A stretch of DNA of 64,000 nucleotides, taken from positions 1 to 64,000 of the forward strand of contig JAFYLD010000039.1 of assembly GCA_017537245.1 (NCBI GenBank). Direction: 5' to 3'. The notes beneath the pieces are model-generated. The model saw only the letters and a program-made list of their open reading frames with translations, searched no databases and had not been told where the DNA came from. Made by a program: the position numbers and the translations under genes. How positions within the stretch are numbered: position 1 is the stretch's first letter; every line of letters starts with the position of its first letter. The stretch is from Clostridia bacterium (GTDB lineage: Bacteria; Bacillota; Clostridia; Oscillospirales; Acutalibacteraceae). Of this stretch, positions 16,469 through 25,777 are shown piece by piece.

Positions 16469-17623
16469 ACATATTAAATTTAAAAGTTTTTCTTTTGTGT
16501 TAAGCTCGGGATTTTTTATAACCTCATTTAGCAAAAAGCCTAGTTTTTCACCAATTTGTTCACCGCGGAACCCTAGTTTTGCGATATCATTTCCCGTAAT
16601 ATCAAGGTGAGAAATTTTATATGGCTCGTCAGAATTTTTTATTTCATCCAGCAGTTTTTTGTGGTTTGATATATCGGTATTCATAACACGATTTAGATAT
16701 TCTAGCGCATCTAAAACAGTAGGAAAATCGGCAATATTGAGCGCTTGTTTTAGTGCGATTTTATTGCAAGAAATGCCGCTTGAAACAAGGTGTGAAAGCT
16801 TTAGACAATAGTCTTTAAAAGCGTTGCTGCACTTTAAAGAATCGAGCGTATTTTTAAGGTTATCGCTAGCAAGAAAAAGCAGCGCAAAGGTGCGTAAATC
16901 CTCGTTTTTTGGCAATTTTTCGATATGTTCGATTTCACATTTCACAAGAGAAAAATGCGATAAAGCACGGGTTTTAAAAAGGGGAGATAGCACCAAAACG
17001 TCGTCGCCCTGGGCGGCTTTTTTAAGCTCGGTAAAAATGCGCTCGGCACTTATGTTTTTTAGTAGTGGCGCGCATTTTATCGCGGCCGAAAAAGTGTCTT
17101 TTTCTATTGTGAATTTTAGCGTTGCAGAAAAGCGGAAAAGACGCAAAATTCGAAGCGCATCTTCGGTGAATCTTTGCTCGGCATTGCCTACTGCGCGCAA
17201 GATTTTGCGGTTTATGTCATCTGCGCCGCCAAACAGGTCGATAAGACCATCATGCTCGTTATAGCACATAGCGTTTACTGTAAAGTCGCGACGCGCAAGA
17301 TCGTCTTTTACGTCGCTTACAAAATTTACGCTTTCTGGATGACGGCTATCGTTATAGACACTTTCGGTTCTGAAGGTTGTTGCCTCGACCGGCTCGCCGT
17401 CAATCATAATTGTAACTGTGCCGTGGGATAACCCCGTAGCGATGGTTTTATCAAAAAGATTTTGGGTTTCGTGTGGTAGAGCAGAGGTGGTAACGTCAAA
17501 GTCGTGAGGTGTTTTTTGACACAACAAATCACGCACACAACCGCCCACGATATAGGCCTTGTGTCCGTTTTGATTAAAGGTATCTAGCACAAATTTTATG
17601 TTTTGTGGCAAATCAAACTTCAT
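16463..17623 (-). CDS. cca: CCA-adding tRNA nucleotidyltransferase
   Basis: 386 residues. The polymerase-beta-fold motif VGGCVRDLLCQKTPHDFDV carries the DxD metal pair, then VEATTFR, RRDFTVNAMCYN and the RNA-binding RILRLFRFSATL segment. It builds or repairs the 3' CCA end of tRNAs. No HD domain is seen, as in class II bacterial enzymes. ATG 17623 is chosen over GTG 17632 because AAAGGTGG lies 5 nt before it and includes the GTG. The gene diverges from murC across a 93-nt AT-rich region containing a 20-bp palindrome. Confidence 0.95.
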   Translation of the reverse strand: MKFDLPQNIKFVLDTFNQNGHKAYIVGGCVRDLLCQKTPHDFDVTTSALPHETQNLFDKTIATGLSHGTVTIMIDGEPVEATTFRTESVYNDSRHPESVNFVSDVKDDLARRDFTVNAMCYNEHDGLIDLFGGADDINRKILRAVGNAEQRFTEDALRILRLFRFSATLKFTIEKDTFSAAIKCAPLLKNISAERIFTELKKAAQGDDVLVLSPLFKTRALSHFSLVKCEIEHIEKLPKNEDLRTFALLFLASDNLKNTLDSLKCSNAFKDYCLKLSHLVSSGISCNKIALKQALNIADFPTVLDALEYLNRVMNTDISNHKKLLDEIKNSDEPYKISHLDITGNDIAKLGFRGEQIGEKLGFLLNEVIKNPELNTKEKLLNLICN

Positions 17624-17716
17624 TTTTACCACCTTTCTTTAAAATTAAAAATTAGTGGTTTATTTTTTATATAAAAAATAGTATAATATAAATAATTATG
17701 TCAAAGAGGTGTTTTT

Positions 17717-19090
17717 ATGAAAAAACAACTTGCAGTTGATAATGCGTTTTCAAACGCAAAGCATATACACATGATAGGTATTGGTGGTAGTGGTATGTGC
17801 CCTATAGCTGAGCTTTTGTTGTCACGCGGATTTGTTGTGACAGGCTCTGACAGAAGCGATAACGCAAACGTAAAGCGTTTGCGCGAGTTGGGTGTTACCG
17901 TTTATAACGAGCACGTTGCCGATAACATAAAGGGTGCTGATTTGGTGGCATTTTCTGCCGCAGTGCCAAGCACTAATCCCGAGATGGTAGCGGCTGATGA
18001 AGCGCGCGTACCAAAGATGGAAAGATCAGAGCTTTTGGGCGCTATTACTCGTTGTTATGATAACGTTATTGGCGTTAGTGGTACACATGGTAAAACTACC
18101 GTTAGCTCTATGATAACACAAATTCTCTTGATAAACAAGCAAAATCCTAACGCAGTTATTGGCGGCAAGTTGCCAATGGCAAATTCGTCTTGCGTTGTGG
18201 GTGACTCGGAGACACTCGTTTGCGAGTCTTGCGAGTTTGTTGATAGCTTTTTGCAGTTTTCGCCTGATATTACCGTTTTACTTAACATTGACGACGACCA
18301 CATGGATTATTTTAAGACTATGGATAATCTTAAAAATTCGTTTAAAAAGTTTGTGTCAATGGGTAAGATTTGTTATGCTAATGGTGATGATAACCACGTA
18401 AAAGACGTTGTGTCAACCATTGATTCAAAGGTTGTGACCTACGGCTTTGGTGAAGATAATGATTTTTGCGCTAAGAATTTAGCAGGCGGTAAGTACGGCT
18501 ATTGTTTTGACGTGGCTTATAAGGGCGAGATAGTAGGTCATCTTGAAATGCATGCTCCCGGTAAGCACAACGTTTATAACGGTCTTGTATCTTTTGCAGT
18601 TTGTTACCAAATGGGCGTAGAGCCTAGCGGTATTGCCAAAGCTTTAGAGAGTTTTACCGGCGCCGGCAGAAGATTTGAATTTATTGGCGAGGCAAAGGGT
18701 ATAACCGTTGTTGACGATTACGCGCATCATCCAACCGAGATGATGGCAACGTTGCAAGCGGCAAAAACACTTGATTATAAAAAGGTTATCGTTGTATTCC
18801 AGCCTTACACTTATTCTAGAGTAGCGCTACTTCGTGATGGTATGATAGAGTCGCTCTCTATTGCTGATAAGGTGTTTATGACACCAATTGTAGCGGCACG
18901 TGAAGAAAACGTTTATGGTGTAAAATCAGAGGACGTTACCGATGCGCTACGCGACGCAGAGGTTGTTGCTGATTATGACCAATTGGCACAAAAGATGATA
19001 GACGCTGCATCTGAAGGTGATCTTATTATCACAATGGGCGCAGGCGATATTTACAAGGTAGCGCACGTTATTTTGGAGAAACTAGGATGA
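17717..19090 (+). CDS. murC: UDP-N-acetylmuramate--L-alanine ligase
   Basis: 457 residues. MurC adds L-Ala to UDP-MurNAc, the first amino acid of the peptidoglycan stem, in the cytoplasm. Visible are the nucleotide-binding MIGIGGSGMCPIAELLL, the ATP-binding GVSGTHGKTTVSS (about 115-127), the central-domain DDDHMDYF, and VVDDYAHHPTE in the C-terminal domain. AAAGAGG precedes the ATG; a TATAAT at 17682-17687 with a poor -35 (TTTATT) is the likely promoter. It overlaps the next gene by 4 nt (ATGA). Confidence 0.97.
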   Translation: MKKQLAVDNAFSNAKHIHMIGIGGSGMCPIAELLLSRGFVVTGSDRSDNANVKRLRELGVTVYNEHVADNIKGADLVAFSAAVPSTNPEMVAADEARVPKMERSELLGAITRCYDNVIGVSGTHGKTTVSSMITQILLINKQNPNAVIGGKLPMANSSCVVGDSETLVCESCEFVDSFLQFSPDITVLLNIDDDHMDYFKTMDNLKNSFKKFVSMGKICYANGDDNHVKDVVSTIDSKVVTYGFGEDNDFCAKNLAGGKYGYCFDVAYKGEIVGHLEMHAPGKHNVYNGLVSFAVCYQMGVEPSGIAKALESFTGAGRRFEFIGEAKGITVVDDYAHHPTEMMATLQAAKTLDYKKVIVVFQPYTYSRVALLRDGMIESLSIADKVFMTPIVAAREENVYGVKSEDVTDALRDAEVVADYDQLAQKMIDAASEGDLIITMGAGDIYKVAHVILEKLG

Positions 19091-20226
19091 GCGAAAAACT
19101 ATACGAACAAAACGCATATATAAAAGAGTTTAAAGCAAAGGTTTTAGCTCAAGAAAAGTGTGACGATTTTTATAAAATAGTTCTTGATAAAACTGCGTTT
19201 TTTCCAGAAGGTGGCGGACAAGCCGCCGACGTAGGTACGCTTGGTAAAGCAGAGGTTTTTGACGTTCAAATTGAGAATGATACAATATACCACTACGTAA
19301 AAGATTTTTTAGAAATCGGTTGTGAAGTAGAAGGTAAAATCGACTTTGATAGACGCTTTAACTTTATGCAAAACCATACGGGCGAGCATATTGTGTCGGG
19401 CATAGCGCACAGACTTTTTGGTGTAAATAACGTTGGTTTTCATCTTGGAGAAGAGCTTGTTACTATCGATTTTGACAAAGAACTTACCCGAGAACAACTA
19501 AACGAGGTCGAGTTTTTAGCCAACCAAAAGGTATGGCAAAATCTACCTGTAAAGGCATATTTTCCAACCGATGATGAACTTAAAAGCACCGATTATCGCA
19601 GTAAAAAAGAGATAGACGGCGCGGTTAGATTAGTAAATATACAAGACGTTGACATTTGCGCTTGTTGTGCGCCACACGTAGCATTTACGGGAGAAATCGG
19701 GTTTATAAAACTGCTTGACACCGAGAAGATGCGCGGCGGTATTCGCATTATCTTAAAATGTGGTAAGTTTGCGCTAGACGACTATCGTAGCAAGTTTGAA
19801 AACGTGGCTGAAATTGCCGCTATGTTTTCGGCAAAGCAAGAAAATGCTGCTGAGGCTGTCAAGAAATTTGACGAAAAGTTTGCACTTGCAAATCAAAAAT
19901 TGACCGAACTTAAAAAGAAAATTGCCGAGCTTACTGTCGTGAGCGTTTCGGGTGATGAAACTTGCGTTTTTGTAGAAGATTGTGAAGTAAAAGATTTACA
20001 ACTTCTAGCCGATAAGTTACATAAAAAACACGGCGGAATTAAAGCGGTATTTTCTGGCAGCGAAGATACCTATTCTTTTGCGATATGCGGCGAAGATAGC
20101 GAACTTCAAGAGATTTTTGCAAATTTCAAATCGCAATTTAGCGTTCGTGGCGGTGGTCGCGGCGGTATGGTGCAAGGTAGTGTTGCAGCAAGCCGAGAAA
20201 ATATAAATTCATTCTTTAAATTTTAA
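19087..20226 (+). CDS. AlaX-type alanyl-tRNA editing protein with DHHA1-like C-terminus
   Basis: 379 residues, resembling the editing half of AlaRS without the synthetase core. FFPEGGGQAAD and the zinc-binding HTGEH (about 98-102) plus CCAPH (about 197-201) form the editing site that hydrolyses Ser- or Gly-mischarged tRNA-Ala. Residues about 250-290 are coiled-coil-like, and the end (KHGGIKAVFSG, RGGGRGGMVQGS) matches the DHHA1 domain, so this is the long AlaX class. Its 4-nt overlap with murC couples alanyl-tRNA quality control to the L-Ala-consuming wall step; that link is inference. Confidence 0.92.
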   Translation: MSEKLYEQNAYIKEFKAKVLAQEKCDDFYKIVLDKTAFFPEGGGQAADVGTLGKAEVFDVQIENDTIYHYVKDFLEIGCEVEGKIDFDRRFNFMQNHTGEHIVSGIAHRLFGVNNVGFHLGEELVTIDFDKELTREQLNEVEFLANQKVWQNLPVKAYFPTDDELKSTDYRSKKEIDGAVRLVNIQDVDICACCAPHVAFTGEIGFIKLLDTEKMRGGIRIILKCGKFALDDYRSKFENVAEIAAMFSAKQENAAEAVKKFDEKFALANQKLTELKKKIAELTVVSVSGDETCVFVEDCEVKDLQLLADKLHKKHGGIKAVFSGSEDTYSFAICGEDSELQEIFANFKSQFSVRGGGRGGMVQGSVAASRENINSFFKF

Positions 20227-20262
20227 GTAAATTATGATATAATAATTATTTGAGGTGTTAAT

Positions 20263-21180
20263 ATGGATTGGAGCGAAATTACGGCAAAAGTGCCGACCGA
20301 AAAAACCGATGAGGCTGCGGCTATCGCTAACATGACCGTACCTTACGGAATTTATATTGAAGATTATACTAATCTTGAGGCCGATGCCGAGGAAATCGCG
20401 CATATTGACCTTATTGATGAAGAACTAGTAAACAAGGATAGAACTCACTCTATTATTCACATGTATATTGCCGAAAGCGACAACGCTATTGAGGCGGTAT
20501 CATATCTTCGTGAGCGTTTTACCGCTTGTGGAATAGACAACGAAATTAAGTGCGAGCTTGTTGACGATGCTGATTGGAACGAGAACTGGAAAAAGTATTT
20601 CAAGGCCTTTGAAATTGGCGAGAAATTGGCGGTTTGTCCTAGTTGGGAAAGCTATGATAACAAAGATAATCGCACTGTAATTAGCCTTGACCCTGGCGCT
20701 GCGTTTGGCACAGGTAGTCACGCGACAACCTCACTTTGTTTAGAGATTTTAGAAAACAGAGTTACTGCTGACACAACCGTACTCGATATTGGTACAGGTA
20801 GCGGTATTTTGGCAATTGCGGCCGATTTGCTTGGCGCTAAAAGCGCTATTGGCGTTGATATTGACGCGCAGTCTGTAAAGACCGCTATTCAAAATGCCGA
20901 GATTAATGGTGTTAGTGAAAAGACCGAATTTTTGGTAGGCGACCTTGCCGATAAAATTAGTGGTAAGTATGATATTGTTTGCGCTAATATCGTTGCCGAC
21001 GTTGTAATCAGACTTTTTAATAACGTTGCTGATTTTATGAATGACGACGGCATACTTATTGTTTCGGGTATTATCGATATGCGCGCGCCTGAAGTTGAGG
21101 CTGCGGCAAAAGAACATGGTTTTACTATTAGTGAGAGTCTTATGCGTGAAGAATGGCACGCTTACGTATTAACAAAATAA
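20263..21180 (+). CDS. prmA: Ribosomal protein L11 methyltransferase
   Basis: 305 residues. An N-terminal substrate-recognition domain (about 1-110) is followed by DPGAAFGTGSHATTSLCLE and the SAM-binding motif VLDIGTGSGILAIAA, then GVDIDAQSV and NIVADVV. PrmA trimethylates L11 on the ribosome. GAGGTG precedes the ATG. It sits between alaX and prfB and continues the translation-related run. Confidence 0.95.
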   Translation: MDWSEITAKVPTEKTDEAAAIANMTVPYGIYIEDYTNLEADAEEIAHIDLIDEELVNKDRTHSIIHMYIAESDNAIEAVSYLRERFTACGIDNEIKCELVDDADWNENWKKYFKAFEIGEKLAVCPSWESYDNKDNRTVISLDPGAAFGTGSHATTSLCLEILENRVTADTTVLDIGTGSGILAIAADLLGAKSAIGVDIDAQSVKTAIQNAEINGVSEKTEFLVGDLADKISGKYDIVCANIVADVVIRLFNNVADFMNDDGILIVSGIIDMRAPEVEAAAKEHGFTISESLMREEWHAYVLTK

Positions 21181-21195
21181 TTTGGAGGGAAATCG

Positions 21196-22317
21196 ATGCT
21201 TGAATTTGAGCAGTTGAAATTGCGCCTTATTGCTAACGAACAAGAAATTCACGATTTGCACGATGCAATTGGTTATGACAAGCTTGTTCGTGATATTGAG
21301 GAATTAGAGCTTAAACAAACCGCTCCCGGTTTTTGGGATGACCTTGAAAATTCACAGGCTGTTGTTCAAAGAACGGGTAAACTTAAAAATAAGGTTGAAA
21401 CCTATGATGGTATTGCATCGTCGTACGAAGACCTTTTGGTGCTTATTGATATGGCCGACGAAGAAGGCGATACATCTATGGTAGAGGAGATAACTACCTC
21501 TATCGACGAATTAGAAGAAAAATTATCATCGCTTCGTCTTACAACGTTGCTTACTGGCGAATATGATAGCAATAATACAATTCTTACCTTCCATGCGGGC
21601 TCTGGTGGTACAGAGGCTATGGACTGGGCGCAAATGCTTGTTCGTATGTACACTCGTTGGGGTGAGCGTCACGGCTTTAACGTAAAAATTCTTGACTTTC
21701 TTGATGGTGATGAAGCGGGTTTAAAGAGCGCTACAATGCTTGTAGAAGGTGAAAATGCTTACGGTTATCTAAAGAGTGAGTCAGGTGTTCATCGACTTGT
21801 TCGTGTATCGCCGTTTGATGCTTCGGGACGTCGTCATACCTCTTTTGCGTCGCTCGAAGTTATGCCTGAAATTACCGACGATATGAACATTGATATTCGC
21901 GAAGAAGACGTTAAAATGGACGTTTTCCGCTCATCGGGTGCCGGTGGTCAGCACATTAATAAAACCTCATCTGCGGTACGACTTACTCACATTCCTACCG
22001 GTATAGTTGTCGCTTGTCAAAACGAGCGTAGCCAGGTTCAAAACCGTGAACAAGCAATGCGTATGCTTAAATCAAAACTTTTGGAAATAAAAGAACGCGA
22101 GCATCTTGAAAAGATAGAAGATATCAAGGGTGTTCAAAAGGAAATTACCTGGGGTTCACAGATTCGTTCTTACGTATTTATGCCATATACTTTGGCAAAA
22201 GACCACAGAACAGGCTTTGAATCGGGTAATATAAACGCGGTTATGGACGGCGATTTAGACGGATTTATTAATGCGTATTTAAAGGCCGCTTCTAAAGGCG
22301 AGTTGAATAATAACTAG
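21196..22317 (+). CDS. prfB: Peptide chain release factor 2
   Basis: 373 residues, full length. The stop-codon anticodon SPF is visible in HRLVRVSPFDASG, and the catalytic GGQ in SSGAGGQHINKTSSAVR. It releases peptides at UGA and UAA. The reading frame is continuous: the programmed +1 frameshift site (CTTTGA near codon 25) that autoregulates RF2 in most bacteria is absent. GGAGGG precedes the ATG. It lies 15 nt after prmA. Confidence 0.97.
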   Translation: MLEFEQLKLRLIANEQEIHDLHDAIGYDKLVRDIEELELKQTAPGFWDDLENSQAVVQRTGKLKNKVETYDGIASSYEDLLVLIDMADEEGDTSMVEEITTSIDELEEKLSSLRLTTLLTGEYDSNNTILTFHAGSGGTEAMDWAQMLVRMYTRWGERHGFNVKILDFLDGDEAGLKSATMLVEGENAYGYLKSESGVHRLVRVSPFDASGRRHTSFASLEVMPEITDDMNIDIREEDVKMDVFRSSGAGGQHINKTSSAVRLTHIPTGIVVACQNERSQVQNREQAMRMLKSKLLEIKEREHLEKIEDIKGVQKEITWGSQIRSYVFMPYTLAKDHRTGFESGNINAVMDGDLDGFINAYLKAASKGELNNN

Positions 22318-22328
22318 TGGAGAAAAAT

Positions 22329-23270
22329 ATGAAAAAGATAATATCAATTTTATTGGTAAGCATTTTAATGGTAACTGTTTTTGCGGGCTGTGCAGCAAGT
22401 AAGGGTAGAAAAATTTTTGATACAGTGGATTTAATAGATTATGTTGATATCTGCGATTACAAAAATATAAACATTGATAAGTCTTCTGCGGAATATATGG
22501 AAATCTACGTTTATTTTTTGCAAGAAGATATTCGCCAAACCCAAATTTCTGAAGAAAACATTAAAAATGCCATTACATTTGATAGTTCGGCAGAGACAGT
22601 TGTTGAATACGGCGATATTGTAAATATCGACTACACAGGTTACATTGGTGAAACTGCTTTTGAAAACGGAAGCGATAAAGAAGCGCTGCTCTTAATTGGT
22701 TCGGGTTATTTTATCGACGATTTTGAGGAACAACTCATAGGTTCTAAACCGGGTCAAACCGTAGACGTTCACGTAACGTTCCCAACCGATTACAAATCAG
22801 CCGACCTTGCCGGTAAAAGGGTAAAGTTTGAGGTTAAGATAAATAGTGTTGCTAAAGAGCCTGAGGAATTATACAAGGTGTATCAGATAGCTTCAAAAGA
22901 AGAGTATGTTAAGCTTATAAACACTCGCGCTCAAAGAGAGTTTATATTAACGTATCTTCTCAATAATAGTACGATAAATGAATATCCAGAAGATGATTTA
23001 GAAATTTTATATAGTGCTGTAGTTGAGCAATATAGTTTGGATTACGGTATCGATTTAAGCACTAGTGCGCAAGAAAATGTTTTGGCTAATTTGGTTGAGC
23101 CTCTTATGAAAAAATACATGATTATGTATTACATATTTGATGAACAACAACTTGAATTATTAGATAGTACGCTAGAAAGTCAAGAAACAACAAATGCCAC
23201 CATTGCGGAATGTTACGCAGTTTATGATACGGTTATGAACTATCTTCTTGATGTTGTAAAAGTAAAATGA
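22329..23270 (+). CDS. Lipoprotein with FKBP-type (trigger-factor-like) peptidyl-prolyl isomerase domain
   Basis: 313 residues. A signal sequence (IISILLVSILMVTVF) ends in the lipobox AGC, giving a lipid-anchored protein outside the membrane. Residues about 95-180 form the FKBP core: VEYGDIVNIDYTGYIGE, IDDFEEQLIGSKPGQTVDV and AGKRVKFEVKI, as in trigger factor. The C-terminal 130 residues are helical, like the trigger-factor chaperone arm. The likely role is extracytoplasmic folding. The ATG at 22329 follows GGAG by 6 nt; the GTG at 22317 overlaps the prfB stop. Confidence 0.87.
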   Translation: MKKIISILLVSILMVTVFAGCAASKGRKIFDTVDLIDYVDICDYKNINIDKSSAEYMEIYVYFLQEDIRQTQISEENIKNAITFDSSAETVVEYGDIVNIDYTGYIGETAFENGSDKEALLLIGSGYFIDDFEEQLIGSKPGQTVDVHVTFPTDYKSADLAGKRVKFEVKINSVAKEPEELYKVYQIASKEEYVKLINTRAQREFILTYLLNNSTINEYPEDDLEILYSAVVEQYSLDYGIDLSTSAQENVLANLVEPLMKKYMIMYYIFDEQQLELLDSTLESQETTNATIAECYAVYDTVMNYLLDVVKVK

Positions 23271-23827
23271 TAACACTTTATAAAGCCAAGATTTCAGATT
23301 TTTCACAAGCAGACTATGCCAAAACGTATAGTCTGCTTGATTGCGCAAGTAAAGAAAAAATTGATAAACAAAGTAACGAAAAAGATAAAAAATTATCACT
23401 AGCAGGGCGCATTTTGTTAAGACGTGGTATTGAAGAATTGTATAACAAAAGCGAGTTCGAGATTACTTGCAATGAACACGGAAAGCCGCTTTGTGACTTT
23501 TGTTATTTTAATATTTCTCATAGTGGTGATAGGGTAGTTTGTGTTGTTAGTGACCTTCCTGTAGGCGTAGATTTGCAACAAATTAGACCAATAAAGCCCA
23601 GAAAAGAATATAAATTTTTTAGCGATGATGAAAGTTGTTATGTAAACCAAGACTCAGATATTTCAAAACGCTATATTGAGATTTTTGCTAAAAAAGAATC
23701 TGCTATAAAAATGTTGGGTTTAAGCCTAGCGAATAGTGATAAGGTCGATATTTTTTCACAAGAATTTAATTTTGAAACAACATTTATCGATGATTATATT
23801 CTAGTGATTTGTACGCCGAACATCTAG
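23267..23827 (+). CDS. 4'-phosphopantetheinyl transferase, Sfp type
   Basis: 186 residues, shorter than Sfp (about 224). The family motifs are clear: FNISHSGDRVVCVVSD, GVDLQQIRP with the Mg-binding Asp, and EIFAKKESAIKMLG (the WxxKEA-like motif with F for W). It transfers phosphopantetheine from CoA to a carrier protein. No carrier-protein, PKS or NRPS gene is in the window. It overlaps the lipoprotein gene by 4 nt (ATGA). Confidence 0.88.
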   Translation: MITLYKAKISDFSQADYAKTYSLLDCASKEKIDKQSNEKDKKLSLAGRILLRRGIEELYNKSEFEITCNEHGKPLCDFCYFNISHSGDRVVCVVSDLPVGVDLQQIRPIKPRKEYKFFSDDESCYVNQDSDISKRYIEIFAKKESAIKMLGLSLANSDKVDIFSQEFNFETTFIDDYILVICTPNI

Positions 23828-23875
23828 ATTATGTAAACTTTCGCGTGTTATATATATTTATATTTAATATATTAC

Positions 23876-23904
23876 TTGCAAATTTATGAGTTTTGGTGTA
23901 AAAT
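23876..23904 (+). promoter_or_regulatory. Promoter of the CdaR-type regulator-ftsEX region
   Basis: TTGCAA (23876-23881), 17-nt spacer, TAAAAT (23899-23904). It rules out the TTG at 23876 as a start codon. Confidence 0.72.
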
Positions 23905-23947
23905 AAATTTGTATGTAATACAATGTGAAAAGGGATGTGTAATTATT

Positions 23948-25024
23948 ATGTCAAACAGATTGTTCCAGTCGGTTATTCATCAAATGAAGGATGCCATTGA
24001 TAAAACATTTGGCGTTATAGATGCAAACAATACTATAATCGCTTGTAGCGAGCTTGTTAGAATAGGCGAACAACTTGATGTTTCATGTATGCCTGTCGCA
24101 GAGGGATTTGTTGACGGCGGTTATACCTTTAAACCTGTTGTTTCGGCTCAAGGCGCTGACTATACTGTTTTTGTGGAGGGCGACGATATTATCGCAGGTA
24201 AGTACGCGTTGGTTATTGCCGTTTCTTTTGCAAACATAAAAAACTACTACGATGAAAAATACGATAAGAGTAACTTTATCAAGGATATTATTCTAGATAA
24301 TATTTTGCCCGGCGATATTTACATGAAGGCACGCGAACTTTATTTTGACAGTGAGGTTGCACGTACTGTAATAATTATTAGAAATCTTGATGCAAGCGAC
24401 GTTTCTGTTTTTGAAGTGTTACAAAACCTTTTCCCAGAAAGAACAAAGGATTTTGTTATTAACATAAACGAAACCGATATTGCTCTTGTTAAAGAGACTA
24501 AGTTTGATATTGACCGCAAAGATATTGAAAATCTTGCGTCATCAATCGCAGACACATTGTCTGGTGAGTTTTATGTTCACACAATTATTGGTATCGGTAC
24601 TACCGTAACTAACCTTAAGAATCTTGCAAAATCATTTAAAGAGGCGCAGATGGCTCTTGAGGTAGGCAAGGTGTTCGATACCGAAAAGACCATTATCTCT
24701 TACGATAATCTTGGTATTGCAAGACTTATTTATCAGTTGCCTACCACACTTTGCGAAACCTTTATGAAAGAGGTTTTCAAACGTGGATCGATTGAAAGTC
24801 TTGATCAAGAAACATTGTTCACAATTCAACGTTTCTTTGAAAACAACCTTAATGTGTCTGAAACTTCAAGAAAGTTGTTCGTTCACAGAAACACACTTGT
24901 TTACCGTCTTGAAAAAATCAAGAAGATTACTGGTCTTGATCTTCGTGAATTTGATCATGCAATCATATTCAAAATTGCGCTTATGGTAAACAAATACCTT
25001 AAGAGTAATCCTATAAAATACTAA
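23948..25024 (+). CDS. PucR/CdaR-family transcriptional regulator
   Basis: 358 residues. The C-terminus carries the PucR-type helix-turn-helix: FFENNLNVSETSRKLFVHRN followed by TLVYRLEKIKKITGLDLR. The middle (about 120-270) resembles the GGDEF-like domain of CdaR proteins, and the N-terminal part may be a sensor domain with no recognisable ligand site. ATG 23948 is chosen because the frame above it lies inside the promoter. Only 21 nt separate it from ftsE, so it may be co-transcribed with or regulate cell-division genes; its ligand and targets cannot be read. Confidence 0.85.
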   Translation: MSNRLFQSVIHQMKDAIDKTFGVIDANNTIIACSELVRIGEQLDVSCMPVAEGFVDGGYTFKPVVSAQGADYTVFVEGDDIIAGKYALVIAVSFANIKNYYDEKYDKSNFIKDIILDNILPGDIYMKARELYFDSEVARTVIIIRNLDASDVSVFEVLQNLFPERTKDFVININETDIALVKETKFDIDRKDIENLASSIADTLSGEFYVHTIIGIGTTVTNLKNLAKSFKEAQMALEVGKVFDTEKTIISYDNLGIARLIYQLPTTLCETFMKEVFKRGSIESLDQETLFTIQRFFENNLNVSETSRKLFVHRNTLVYRLEKIKKITGLDLREFDHAIIFKIALMVNKYLKSNPIKY

Positions 25025-25045
25025 TTGAAAGAGTGAAACAAATTT

Positions 25046-25777
25046 ATGGCTGAAGAGCAGCTAATAGAGTCTTTTGCAGATAAAAAGCCTGCAGAGCCTG
25101 TTATAGAATTTAAAGGCGTATCTAAAACCTATCCCAGCGGTACACACGCGCTAGAGGATGTTAACATAAGAATAAATAAAGGCGAATTTGTATTTGTGGT
25201 TGGTTCATCAGGTGCTGGTAAAAGTACGTTTATGAAACTTATTATGCGCGAAGAAAAAGCAAATACAGGTTATATAAACGTTAACGGTTACAATCTTACA
25301 AAAATGCGTCGCAAACAAGTTCCGCTACTACGCAGAACGATGGGTATTGTATTTAAAGATTTCCGTCTTATTCCGACAAAAAACGTTTTTGATAACGTTG
25401 CTTTTGCTATGCACGTTGTTGGTGAATCAGGTCGTGAAGTTAGACGCGAGGTTTCGAAGGCGCTTAGTAAGGTTGGACTTGGCGAAAAGGCACGTTCAAT
25501 GCCTAGACAACTTTCCGGTGGTGAGCAACAACGCGTAGGTCTAGCACGTGCTCTTGTAAATGCACCAGACTTAATAATCGCGGACGAGCCTACCGGTAAC
25601 GTTGACCCTAATATGTCTTATGAGATAGTAGAGTTACTCACTGAGATAAACAAGCGAGGAACTACCATTTTGATGGTAACACACGACCATCAATTAGTGC
25701 GCGAGTTTAAGCACCGTGTAATAATGCTTGATAAGGGCAGAATTATTGCTGATAACGCAGCAGGAGGTGCCGAATAA
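25046..25777 (+). CDS. ftsE: Cell division ATP-binding protein FtsE
   Basis: 243 residues. It has Walker [13 protein letters not shown], signature [15 protein letters not shown], Walker [14 protein letters not shown] and the switch His in VTHDH. FtsEX couples ATP hydrolysis to activation of a wall hydrolase at the division site. A short N-terminal extension (about 15 residues) precedes the fold. The Q-loop position, normally Gln in FxDFRL, is Lys104 here (codon 25355-25357). It overlaps ftsX by one base. Confidence 0.96.
   Translation: MAEEQLIESFADKKPAEPVIEFKGVSKTYPSGTHALEDVNIRINKGEFVFVVGSSGAGKSTFMKLIMREEKANTGYINVNGYNLTKMRRKQVPLLRRTMGIVFKDFRLIPTKNVFDNVAFAMHVVGESGREVRREVSKALSKVGLGEKARSMPRQLSGGEQQRVGLARALVNAPDLIIADEPTGNVDPNMSYEIVELLTEINKRGTTILMVTHDHQLVREFKHRVIMLDKGRIIADNAAGGAE

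Noticed and set aside
23876..23947. N-terminal extension of the CdaR-type regulator from a TTG
   Set aside because: The TTG is the first half of the -35 box TTGCAA; the predicted mRNA starts after it.
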